From NCBI GenBank assembly GCA_963664675.2, contig CAXXLB010000004.1, positions 1-9,969 of the forward strand: a stretch of 9,969 bases of DNA, written 5' to 3'. Numbering within the stretch: the stretch's first letter is position 1; each line of letters opens with the position of its first letter. Shown one piece after another: positions 1-7,002 of the stretch. The stretch comes from JASGMR01 sp963664675 (GTDB lineage Bacteria > Thermotogota > Thermotogae > Petrotogales > Kosmotogaceae). A program made the translations under genes and the position numbers. The notes beneath the pieces were generated by a model. The model was not told the origin of the DNA. It saw only the letters and a list, made by a program, of their open reading frames with translations, and made no database searches.

Positions 1-94
1 TATGTCAGCGACGGAGTTAACTTTCGCTTTGAGACTAACAGAAAGATTTAAAGAAATGATTCTTGAAGATACATCAACTGAAGAGGACTTATAA
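1..94 (+). CDS. C-terminal end of an unidentified protein (partial)
   Basis: An open frame enters from the left edge (codons begin at base 2) and ends with TAA at 92-94. The visible tail is about 30 residues, mostly helical and charged, ending in a run of Thr, Ser, Glu and Asp (TSTEEDL). The stop overlaps the next start codon by one base (TAATG), which points to an operon with the HAD gene and probable translational coupling. An ATG occurs at 2-4, but it lies at the window edge and is more likely an internal Met than a start. The fragment is too short to name; I do not recognise the family. Confidence 0.6.
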   Translation, partial: MSATELTFALRLTERFKEMILEDTSTEEDL

Positions 95-705
95 TGAATT
101 CAAATATTTCCGTTCTTGTTTTTGACCTGGGTAATGTACTCCTCCCCTTTGATTACAATATTGTTATCGATAAACTGGAAAAAGTAGAAGAAGGTCTCGG
201 CAAAAAACTGATGACAAAGTATGAAGAAAATTATCATCTCCATCGCGCGCATGAAAAGTCAGAAATTACGAGCGACGAATTTGTAACCACTATGCTTAAC
301 TGGATAGACAATAAAATATCCCGTGAAGAGTTTATTAATTTATACGCAGATATTTTTGAAGAAAACAAGGAATTGACTTCACTACTTCCAAAATTAAAAA
401 AGAAATATAAAATCGTATTACTCTCAAACACAAATTCCATTCACCAAAAGCGATGGGAGAAGTATGAATTTTTAAAGTATCTGGATCACATGGTTCTCTC
501 GCACGAAGTAAAAGCTTATAAACCTGAAACGGAAATTTATAAGGCAGTTGAAGATTATACAAAAGTAAAACCCGAAGAACATTTTTACATCGATGATATT
601 GAAGAATACGTAAATGCCGCGAAAGAAAGAGGCTGGCAGGGTGTGGTTTTGCGCAGCAATGAGCAATTATTTTCAGATCTAAAAAGTTTTGGTATCATTG
701 AATAA
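94..705 (+). CDS. HAD-superfamily hydrolase (HAD-IA, YihX/glucose-1-phosphatase-like)
   Basis: This is a 203-residue cytosolic phosphatase-type HAD protein. Motif I is FDLGNV with the candidate nucleophile Asp11. Its +2 position is Gly13 instead of the usual Asp, the DxGN variant typical of YihX-like members. Motif II is LLSNTN (Ser111-Thr113), the motif III lysine is Lys143 in AYKP, and motif IV is YIDD (Asp167/Asp168). A helical cap lies between motif I and motif II (about residues 20-95). Length and motif order fit the roughly 200-residue HAD-IA variant 3 group, which removes phosphate from small metabolites such as sugar phosphates; the substrate here is unknown. The ATG start is supported by an AGAGGA-type ribosome site at about 82-87 and by the one-base overlap with the upstream stop. 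It converges with the ArsC-like gene. Confidence 0.88.
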   Translation: MNSNISVLVFDLGNVLLPFDYNIVIDKLEKVEEGLGKKLMTKYEENYHLHRAHEKSEITSDEFVTTMLNWIDNKISREEFINLYADIFEENKELTSLLPKLKKKYKIVLLSNTNSIHQKRWEKYEFLKYLDHMVLSHEVKAYKPETEIYKAVEDYTKVKPEEHFYIDDIEEYVNAAKERGWQGVVLRSNEQLFSDLKSFGIIE

Positions 706-856
706 CAGTGATTAATCTGACAGAAAATTATCAAATTGTTATCTAACCAATTTAATAAAAGAATCTAAGGTAGGTGTGGTTTTGATGCGATCGGAATAGC
801 GACGATTAATCCGAGCTCTGCAAAGAAGAACTTGCGCTTAGTCTATCAGAGCACTT
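706..856. other. Convergent intergenic gap with a long-loop inverted repeat
   Basis: This 151-bp gap lies between the ends of two convergent genes. GCTCTG at 815-820 pairs with CAGAGC at 847-852 across a 26-nt loop, and inside the loop GCAA (820-823) can compete by pairing with TTGC (832-835). No T-tract follows on either strand, so it is a poor intrinsic terminator. It may mark the ends of the two transcripts but could be chance. I see no gene in the gap. Confidence 0.3.
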
Positions 857-1192
857 TTATTCCAGCCATTCCTTCCAGATATCGGGTTCATAACCGAGGG
901 TGACTTTCCCCTGGTTTCTTACAATAGGAGTTTTAAAGAGTAGGGGATCTTCCAGCAATTCTGTTTCGGCGTCAAAGACCATGTATTGCAGGTTGCGTTT
1001 TTTGTATTGCTTTCCCTCTTTATCAAGTAAATCCTCAATCGGAAAAACTCTTTTAATATTTTCAAGTTCGCCGGGACTAATTCCTTTTTCATTTAGGTCT
1101 CTGAAGTGAACCTGAATGTTTCGTTCCTTGAAGAAGCGCTCCGCTTTTTTAGTGTCATTACATTTTTTCGTGCCGAATATCTGGATATTCAT
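857..1192 (-). CDS. ArsC/Spx/YffB-like thioredoxin-fold protein
   Basis: This 111-residue protein matches the small ArsC-family fold. It opens with a beta strand and the redox loop GTKKCNDTKKA, with Cys11 as the only cysteine in that loop, as in YffB and many 'arsenate reductase family' proteins. The second family signature is KTPIVR (residues 87-92), whose cis-Pro and Arg normally line the active site. The protein ends at the helix after LGYEPDIWKEWL. Real arsenate reduction is unproven, because most single-Cys members of this type have no assigned substrate. The ATG (1192-1190) overlaps the stop of the rhodanese gene by one base (TAATG), so it is probably translated by coupling and is the last gene of its unit. 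Confidence 0.85.
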   Translation of the reverse strand: MNIQIFGTKKCNDTKKAERFFKERNIQVHFRDLNEKGISPGELENIKRVFPIEDLLDKEGKQYKKRNLQYMVFDAETELLEDPLLFKTPIVRNQGKVTLGYEPDIWKEWLE

Positions 1193-1584
1193 TATTTACC
1201 CGTCCTGAATTTTCTGCTGTAAGCAAGCATACCGCCGGAAACATTATAAGCATCGAATCCTTTTTCAGTAATTAATTTGGTTGCGTGACTTGATCTGTTT
1301 CCGCTCCGGCAAATAAAATATATCGGTCTGTCTTTATACTTCTCAAGTTCGCTGCTGCGTTCTTCAAGTTCGCCGAGCGGAATATTAATAGCTTCTTTAA
1401 TTTTGGTCATTGTTCCAACGAACTCACTTTCATTTCTTACATCAACAAGAACGGTAAGTGAATCATTTTGAAGTAGACTATGAAGCTCATCTACAGTAAT
1501 TGATTTTATCTGTGCTTTACACCCGGAAAAAGTGACAATAAGAGCTGCCAATATTCCGGATAAAAAAGAAAATATTCTTTTCAT
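1192..1584 (-). CDS. Rhodanese-domain lipoprotein
   Basis: A 130-residue protein with an N-terminal lipoprotein signal: Lys-Arg, a hydrophobic stretch, then a lipobox (FSGC) with the lipidated Cys at residue 22. It is therefore expected outside the cytoplasm, tethered to a membrane. The rest is one rhodanese domain. It has DVRNESEF (about 48-55) and the active loop CRSGNRS, with catalytic Cys92 and Arg97 of the classical six-residue loop, followed by VSGGM. Such domains carry sulfur as a persulfide or act in periplasmic thiosulfate or thiol chemistry; the partner is unknown. The start is supported by AAGGAG at 1596-1591, which overlaps the stop of the FmdB gene. It lies in an operon between FmdB and the ArsC-like gene. 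Confidence 0.9.
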   Translation of the reverse strand: MKRIFSFLSGILAALIVTFSGCKAQIKSITVDELHSLLQNDSLTVLVDVRNESEFVGTMTKIKEAINIPLGELEERSSELEKYKDRPIYFICRSGNRSSHATKLITEKGFDAYNVSGGMLAYSRKFRTGK

Positions 1585-1590
1585 TATTTG

Positions 1591-1596
1591 CTCCTT
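1591..1596 (-). promoter_or_regulatory. Shine-Dalgarno site of the rhodanese gene
   Basis: The minus strand reads AAGGAG, six bases before the ATG at 1584. It overlaps the stop codon (1597-1595) of the FmdB gene, so ribosomes finishing FmdB end directly on this site. Strong sites like this are rare elsewhere in the window. Confidence 0.7.
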
Positions 1597-1834
1597 AATT
1601 CAATCCGCACATACCGCCGGCGCAGGGACTTGACGGAACTCCGCATGATCCGCCTGAACAACCCGGCGCAAAATCAACACCGGCACTGACAGGTGAACTG
1701 AAAGATGAAAGTAGTTTTTTGTGATTCTCCGAATTACACTCCGGGCATACAACTTTTTCAGGATTCGAAATTGACTTATGAAGTACTTCATATTTTGTGT
1801 TGCAGTCCTGACATTTGTATTCAAATATCGGCAT
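1595..1834 (-). CDS. FmdB-family putative regulatory zinc-ribbon protein
   Basis: This is a 79-residue protein starting MPIFEYKC, the hallmark start of the FmdB/CxxC_CxxC_SSSS family. Two zinc-knuckle pairs are present: Cys8/Cys11 and Cys30/Cys33 (CPEC). A serine-rich stretch (SSFSSPVS) follows, as in the family. The tail is unusually rich in Cys and Gly: Cys59, Cys64, Cys71 and Cys76, spaced C-x4-C-x6-C-x4-C. An in-frame extension reaches back to 1891, but the family start and the AAGGAG at 1847-1842, seven bases before the ATG at 1834, fix the start. The family is named for a proposed regulator of formamidase in Methylophilus, and most members have no known role. Its neighbours suggest zinc or sulfur handling. 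Confidence 0.88.
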   Translation of the reverse strand: MPIFEYKCQDCNTKYEVLHKSISNPEKVVCPECNSENHKKLLSSFSSPVSAGVDFAPGCSGGSCGVPSSPCAGGMCGLN

Positions 1835-1841
1835 TAATAAT

Positions 1842-1847
1842 CTCCTT
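1842..1847 (-). promoter_or_regulatory. Shine-Dalgarno site deciding the FmdB start
   Basis: AAGGAG on the minus strand lies seven bases before the ATG at 1834. It selects that codon over the longer in-frame start at 1891. The site overlaps the stop codon (1848-1846) of the upstream FAH-family gene. Confidence 0.75.
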
Positions 1848-2515
1848 ATTTTTTTTCGCTTACGACTTTTGCATGTAAATGTATAAGACAAGATAATTCC
1901 GCGTAAATATTATCACCGGGAACAACTCTGCTTACTCCCGAGGGGGTTCCCGTGAAAATGAGATCACCTTTTTCAAGAGTAATCATTGATGACAGATACC
2001 GAACAACCTCAACCGGGTTGTAAATTAATTTAGATATGGAACAATCCTGTCTCGTTTCATTATTTACTTTCAGTAAAATGTTCTCGTTACCTTCAAGCGG
2101 ACGATCTGTTGTAGAAATAATTTCGGAAACAACAGCCGAAGTATCAAATGATTTACTTATAGTCCAGGGTTGACCTTTATCCTTATACTGTTTTTTGCAG
2201 ATCACGAAGAGTCATATCCAGTCCGATAGTATAACCGGCTATTGCTTCTTCTGCTTCTTTTTCCGAAGCGTTTTTAATTGTTTTGCCGATCAGTAAAACA
2301 AGTTCGGCTTCGTGATGCATATTCTCAGAAAAATTCGGATGAATTATTTCATCACCCGAATAAATTAATGCTGAAGTCGGTTTAAGAAAGACAACAGGAA
2401 AATCCGGTTTCTCTCCTCCCATTTCAGCGATATGATCCGCGTAGTTTTGTCCGACACATACAATTTTTCCAACAACTTCTGTCTTTTCGCTATTTCTAAA
2501 TTTTACGGTTCTCAT
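1846..2515 (-). pseudogene. Fumarylacetoacetate hydrolase (FAH) family protein, one frameshift
   Basis: Two overlapping frames encode the two halves of one FAH-family protein (FAHD1/YcgM-like acylpyruvase or oxaloacetate decarboxylase type). The first half runs from ATG 2515 and carries VGQNYADH, FLKPTSALI and HHEAELVLLIG, with metal ligands Glu69 and Glu71. It continues to GLDMTLRDLQK, where Asp100 is the third ligand. The second half carries KGQPWTISKSFD and FTGTPSGVSRVVPGD. The break is at an A6 run (minus strand, 2196-2191). Removing one A joins ...RDLQK to QYKDKG... and gives 222 residues, the normal family length. An in-frame TTG two codons earlier (2521) is possible, but the ATG fits the family better. 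No Shine-Dalgarno site is seen. It lies 36 bp after the 420-aa gene. Both halves look fully conserved, so a sequencing indel is more likely than decay. Confidence 0.85.
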
Positions 2516-2551
2516 TTTCAATTTGATGTTTTATTTATAGAATAGATTCGA

Positions 2552-3814
2552 TTATGTTTTTTGTTTTTTCTTTTTTGCCGCCGGGAATAAAATATTGTTC
2601 AATATTAATCTATATCCCGGAGAATTTCTATATAATTTTAGATCAGTCGGGGGATCGCCAACGGCGTGTTGATAATCTTCGGGATCGTGACCCGCATAAA
2701 AGGTAAATGTACCACGCCCGAAATTACCATGAATATATTTTACCTGATCTGTTCCGGCACGTTCACCTAAAATATAAACCGACTTTTTTATCATACTCTT
2801 ATGAAACATGGTTGTCTGTCCCATAAATCCCCTGATAACATTTAAATGAGATTGAGTAAGCATTGTTGGTACGGGATCGTATTTAGCGGAGAAATCGAAA
2901 AGGGTAAAATAATCGTTATTCTGATTACCGATTTCCTGCGGCTGAACATCAATGTCGCTGTATTCATAAACATAAGGATCCATTTCTATCTTGAAGTTTT
3001 CGAAGGCAAGTGTAGATAAGAAATCGAGCTTTGAATTGGCGTCTTTATCGGGTGGATCGCCGTCGTACATGTAATCTGCAATATCCGTACTCTGTGCCGC
3101 GAGAGCAATATCATATGAGTCAGTAGCCGAACACATGGCAAAAAGAAATCCGCCGTTTCGAATAAAATCTTTTATGGTAAGAACAACATATTTTTCCATT
3201 TCGGATACCTTTTTGAAACCGAGTTGTTTAGCCTCATTTTCATAAAGCATCTGCTGTTCAATATACCATTGCGCTCCCCGAAAGCTGCCGTAAAACTTTC
3301 CGTATTGACCCGTAAAATCCTCGTGATGCAGATGCAGCCAATCATATTTCGAAAGATCGCCCTTAAAAATTTCACCTATCCATATTTTATCGTATGGGAC
3401 CTCGGCATACTCAAGTGCAAGCGTTACTGCGTCATCCCATGGTTCTGCACCCGGAGTTACATATACTGCTATGTTCGGAGCTTTTTCCAGTCTTACAACA
3501 TCCATGTTCTGATCTTCACTCTGAACCAGAGAATAAATTTCTATCATCCGGGCGGGAGGAATAACCTCAAAAGTCACTCCTTTTAATTGGCAACTTAGTT
3601 TAACCTCTTCTGAATAATCGATGAGAAAAGAGCCTCCGCGATAATTAAGAAGCCAATCTGCGGTTAATCCCTTTTTAAGGGAATTAAAAGTTATACCATA
3701 GGCTTTAAGATGATCATTCTGATTTAAATCCATGGGAATGAAAATTTTATTTTGCGCGGTATAAACCGAAACAAAAATAAGAAGGATCGTTATGTATCTA
3801 AAAATTATTTTCAT
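2552..3814 (-). CDS. Exported 420-aa protein of the family often labelled 'asparagine synthetase B' in Bacteroidota
   Basis: The protein starts with a signal peptide (Lys2, hydrophobic core 8-18, likely cleavage after Ala20). The next segment, IFIPMDLNQNDHLKAYG (24-40), is the conserved opening I associate with proteins automatically named asparagine synthetase B in Bacteroidota and Ignavibacteria. I see neither an N-terminal Cys nucleophile nor an ATP-pyrophosphatase motif of true AsnB, so I do not accept that function. The middle part (NIAVYVTPGAEPWDDAV, then SKYDWLHLHHEDF) and the turn GGFLFAMCSATDS resemble a class I glutamine-amidotransferase-like alpha/beta fold with a Cys at the nucleophile elbow. 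This is inference from pattern only. Near the C-terminus come FGRGTFTFYAGHDPED and a Lys-rich end. The start has no ribosome site and lies just behind the clpX terminator. Likely periplasmic; role unknown. Confidence 0.8.
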   Translation of the reverse strand: MKIIFRYITILLIFVSVYTAQNKIFIPMDLNQNDHLKAYGITFNSLKKGLTADWLLNYRGGSFLIDYSEEVKLSCQLKGVTFEVIPPARMIEIYSLVQSEDQNMDVVRLEKAPNIAVYVTPGAEPWDDAVTLALEYAEVPYDKIWIGEIFKGDLSKYDWLHLHHEDFTGQYGKFYGSFRGAQWYIEQQMLYENEAKQLGFKKVSEMEKYVVLTIKDFIRNGGFLFAMCSATDSYDIALAAQSTDIADYMYDGDPPDKDANSKLDFLSTLAFENFKIEMDPYVYEYSDIDVQPQEIGNQNNDYFTLFDFSAKYDPVPTMLTQSHLNVIRGFMGQTTMFHKSMIKKSVYILGERAGTDQVKYIHGNFGRGTFTFYAGHDPEDYQHAVGDPPTDLKLYRNSPGYRLILNNILFPAAKKKKQKT

Positions 3815-3820
3815 AAGAAT

Positions 3821-3855
3821 AAAAAAAGCTCAGAACAAAAAATGAACTGAGCTTT
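3821..3855 (-). terminator. Intrinsic terminator of the clpX unit
   Basis: The minus strand reads AAAGCTCAG (3855-3847), a 13-nt loop, then CTGAGCTTT (3833-3825), a perfect 9-bp stem. The second arm runs on into a T7 tract (3827-3821). It lies about 20 bp after the clpX stop, so it should end the oxidase-TPR-clpX transcript. It also lies directly in front of the start (3814) of the next gene on the same strand. Confidence 0.9.
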
Positions 3856-3874
3856 GCTTAAAAATATTTATCGG

Positions 3875-5127
3875 TTACGCAGATTTTTTTTCACGTTCAA
3901 TAAACAAAGGCTCGGCGTCTTCGTCAACAACAGCTTGAGTTATCAAACATTTTTCAATGTTTTTCTTTTCAGGCAAATCATACATGATTTCAAGAAGAAT
4001 TGTTTCCACAATTGATCTGAGAGCACGGGCGCCGGTTTTCCTTTCCTGGGCTCTTTTAACAATACTTCTCAGAGCTTCCTGTTCGAATTCAAGTTCAACA
4101 CCTTCGATAAGAAATAGTTTTTTGAACTGTTTAATAATAGCATTCTTAGGTTCGGTTAAAATATCCATTAAAGCTTCTTCACTTAACGGATGTAATGGCG
4201 CAACTACAGGCAAACGTCCCACCAGCTCAGGAATAAGTCCGTAATGAACCAGATCTTCCGGTAGCACTTTAGGAATGAGATCATCCTTTTCTACATGTTT
4301 TGAGACTACTTCAGTTTCAAATCCCATTGTGTTTTTATTAATACGGGAAGCTATAATAGGCTCTATTCCGTCGAAAGCTCCACCCACAATAAACAAAACG
4401 TTTTTGGTATTAATATTTATTAGACTCTGCTCGGGATGTTTTCTTCCTCCGCGCGGGGGCACACCGGCCACCGTTCCTTCCAATATTTTCAACAGCGCTT
4501 GCTGTACACCTTCACCTGAAACATCACGGGTGATGGAGGTACTCTCACTTTTGCGCGCTATCTTATCTATTTCATCAATATATACAATTCCCTTCTGAGC
4601 TTTCTCAAGATTGTAATCGGAAGCCTGAAGTAATCGCACAAGTACGGTTTCAACGTCATCGCCTACGTAACCTGCTTCGGTTAATGTTGTGGCGTCAGCT
4701 ATAGCAAAGGGCACATCAAGTATTTTTGCCAAGGTTTTGAGCAATAAGTGTTTTACCCACTCCGGTCGGTCCGAGAAAGTAAAATATTACTCTTCTCTAT
4801 TTCGACATCATCAAGTTCGAAAAACGAAGAGTTGGAATTAATTCTCTTATAATGATTATAAACAGCTACTGAAAGGGCTTTTTTTGCTTTTTCCTGTCCG
4901 ATAACATGTTCATCAAGATTCTTTTTAATTGCGGATGGTGTCAGCGAACCTTTCATATCCGTTTTGGCGGAATAAGCTGCGAGATTATTTTTAATAATAT
5001 CTACACTTGTTTTTATACAAATGTCACAGATATAAACATCAGGTCCCGCAACCATACTGGAAACTTCTTTGCCGCTTCTATTACAAAAGGAACATTTTAC
5101 ATCGCCCTGTTCTTTGTCAATACTCAT
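3875..5127 (-). pseudogene. clpX: ClpX, ATPase subunit of the ClpXP protease, with two frameshifts
   Basis: ClpX is an AAA+ hexamer that unfolds tagged proteins and feeds them to ClpP in the cytosol. The N-terminal zinc domain has Cys12/Cys15 and Cys34/Cys37. Then come HVIGQEKAKKAL, Walker A (GPTGVGKT), pore loop GYVG, Walker B (IVYIDEID), the RKH loop (GGRKHP), MGF as the ClpP-docking IGF-type tripeptide, and sensor 2 (KTGARALRS). The reading frame is broken twice: one surplus T in the run 4778-4776 just before Walker A, and one surplus A in the run 4738-4735 just after it. Walker A sits intact in the frame between. Dropping both bases gives 416 residues, normal for ClpX. The ATG overlaps the TPR stop as ATGA. 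As read, no product would contain Walker A in frame. Sequence error is the best explanation, as every motif is conserved. Confidence 0.95.
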
Positions 5128-6974
5128 GAGTTATTTCTCTCTCTACTATTTATTATTGCTAAATTAACTCTGCACCGGTCAAAATATAACGAACCGGGAA
5201 ATTCTTCAAGTAATTTTTCATATACACGTGAAGCCTTTTCATAATCTTCTACGGCATACTGAAATATTTCTCCCAGCAAAAATACAGCTTTATCCGCAAA
5301 AATACCCGGTATTTCCTTTTGAACGATTTTTTCCAGAACAGTTATAGCCAGTGGTACTTGTCCGGAGAATAACAGCGTTTCTATATATTTAATTCCGGCA
5401 TAGTCGCTCAAATAAAACAATCCGGGTGTTTCGCTGATTTTTTTATATATCTCGGACGATTCCGAATATTTTTTTTGATAATAGAGAAAATCAGCTTCTG
5501 CAATTTTGGATAGTGAAACGGAATCTTTATTAGCCGCATTGATTTGAATCGTCAACTCAATACCGTCATTAGCTGAGTCATCCTGTTTATTATCGGTTAA
5601 TTCATTTAATAGTTTAAGTGCCGCTTTAAAATTGTTCTGCCAAAAATAAATTCTGGAAAGTAATAGCTTGTACCTGTTAAGATCTTCCTCCTGAGAATTT
5701 CTGAAAGAAATAAGTTCGTTCAGCAGTTTAACGCCTTCACTTAAATTCCCTTTCTGAAGAGTAATTTCCGATAATTCTTCCCTGGAAAGAAGAGCATAAC
5801 GGGAGTTTTTCATTTCCGAAAACGATTGTTTAAAATATTTTTCGGCCACATCGGGTTCTTTAAGTATACTATAATATATGTAACCAATTCTGTAATTAGT
5901 CTCGCAGCTAATATCACTCCTTTTAAAAAGTCTTTGAATGCGAGAATATTCACCTATTAATTCCCGGTATTGGTCAAACATCGATGTATCACTCTGTGCA
6001 GAATATTCCCATTCCAGTTTCTGATCAAACAGATTTTTAAGTTCCATCTCTTTTGAATTAACATAACCAAGATACGAACCGGGAAGAAGAGTGAGATTTT
6101 GCACCTCATCTATTATGTATTTATATGCTTTAGCCGCGGGAGCGTAGGCTTTATTCGCAAAAGCATCTTCTGCAAACCGAAAAATAATTTCTCCGTTAGC
6201 TTTTATATTCTTATCAATTGAATAGTCCAATTCATAAGCGCGTTCGTAATTATTGGTTCGTTTATAAATGTGTGACAGCAGTGATGCTATTACATTAGTC
6301 TGATGTTCCTCGTAAAATTTTTCAATAGCATTTGTAAACTGGTGAACGGCTTCTTCCCGGGTTAAATAACTGTTTATTCTTGCTTGTATGCCTGACAATT
6401 GATTTGGTTGTTCCAGTAGTAGCCTGCAATATTCATCAACTGAATTTTCATATTGCATGGTGATAGCGTAAAGATGAGCAATATCCATGGTATAAGCATC
6501 GTCATTGCCGGATAATTCTCGTCCTTTTTTCAACACTTCAATTGCTTCATCGTAAGCCCGGTTCTGTATAATGTAATTGGAAATAATCCGGTACCCAAAA
6601 TTATTTCCGAAAGGTATTTTTAGCGCTTCATTCCAAACGTCAAACGCTTTTTCTCTTTTACCCATTTTAAAATACGTATCACCCAGTTTCCCGTAAAGAT
6701 TCAGATCGTTGGAAGTAACTTTTAGAAAGTTATTTATAATGTTAATTGATTCATTATAATAGCCAAGCTGCAGATAGAGCTGCTGAAGCTCATTGAAGTA
6801 CAGCGGATTTGCAGGTGTTTCTTTATATAGTTCTTCTAATATCTCTTTGGCTTTTTCAGGTTCGTTTTTAAGTTCATATTCCCGGGCCAGCTGATACCTG
6901 GAATTTCTATCAGCATTCTGAGCAATAATTAATCCCGACATTAATAGAAAAAAAAGAAGATGTTTTTTTTTCAA
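5124..6974 (-). CDS. Exported tetratricopeptide-repeat protein
   Basis: I place the start at TTG 6974. This gives MKKKHLLFFLLMSGLIIAQ, a textbook signal peptide, and a 616-residue protein. The longer TTG at 7025 adds 17 residues before the signal and overlaps the upstream gene. After the signal come many helical TPR units: an N-terminal set (about residues 20-130, e.g. PANPLYFNELQQLYLQLG), a middle set, and a C-terminal set ending AVEDYEKASRVYEKLLEEFPGS, which is YbgF/BamD-like. No enzymatic domain is visible, so it is probably a periplasmic scaffold or interaction protein. No Shine-Dalgarno site precedes it. The gene is 28 bp downstream of the oxidase and overlaps clpX by four bases (ATGA), suggesting coupled translation. 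The partner protein is unknown. Confidence 0.85.
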   Translation of the reverse strand: MKKKHLLFFLLMSGLIIAQNADRNSRYQLAREYELKNEPEKAKEILEELYKETPANPLYFNELQQLYLQLGYYNESINIINNFLKVTSNDLNLYGKLGDTYFKMGKREKAFDVWNEALKIPFGNNFGYRIISNYIIQNRAYDEAIEVLKKGRELSGNDDAYTMDIAHLYAITMQYENSVDEYCRLLLEQPNQLSGIQARINSYLTREEAVHQFTNAIEKFYEEHQTNVIASLLSHIYKRTNNYERAYELDYSIDKNIKANGEIIFRFAEDAFANKAYAPAAKAYKYIIDEVQNLTLLPGSYLGYVNSKEMELKNLFDQKLEWEYSAQSDTSMFDQYRELIGEYSRIQRLFKRSDISCETNYRIGYIYYSILKEPDVAEKYFKQSFSEMKNSRYALLSREELSEITLQKGNLSEGVKLLNELISFRNSQEEDLNRYKLLLSRIYFWQNNFKAALKLLNELTDNKQDDSANDGIELTIQINAANKDSVSLSKIAEADFLYYQKKYSESSEIYKKISETPGLFYLSDYAGIKYIETLLFSGQVPLAITVLEKIVQKEIPGIFADKAVFLLGEIFQYAVEDYEKASRVYEKLLEEFPGSLYFDRCRVNLAIINSRERNNS

Positions 6975-7002
6975 TGTAATGAATGCTAATTGTAATTGTT
7001 TG

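Noticed and set aside
3224..3586. Plus-strand 120-codon open frame
   Set aside because: It lies antisense inside the 420-aa gene, which has a signal peptide and conserved family opening; the plus-strand product has no motif.
4275..4598. Plus-strand open frames inside clpX (also 3957-4244 and 4906-5244)
   Set aside because: They are antisense to conserved ClpX motifs and have no motif of their own.
4744..4744. TTG at 4744 as the true start of a separate short ATPase
   Set aside because: The product would begin just after Walker A and could not bind ATP; the preceding bases encode the missing Walker A in another frame.
2191..4778. Programmed frameshifting or transcriptional slippage as the cause of the FAH and clpX breaks
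   Set aside because: The runs are only 3-6 bases, there is no stimulatory site that I can see, and clpX would need two shifts about 40 bp apart.
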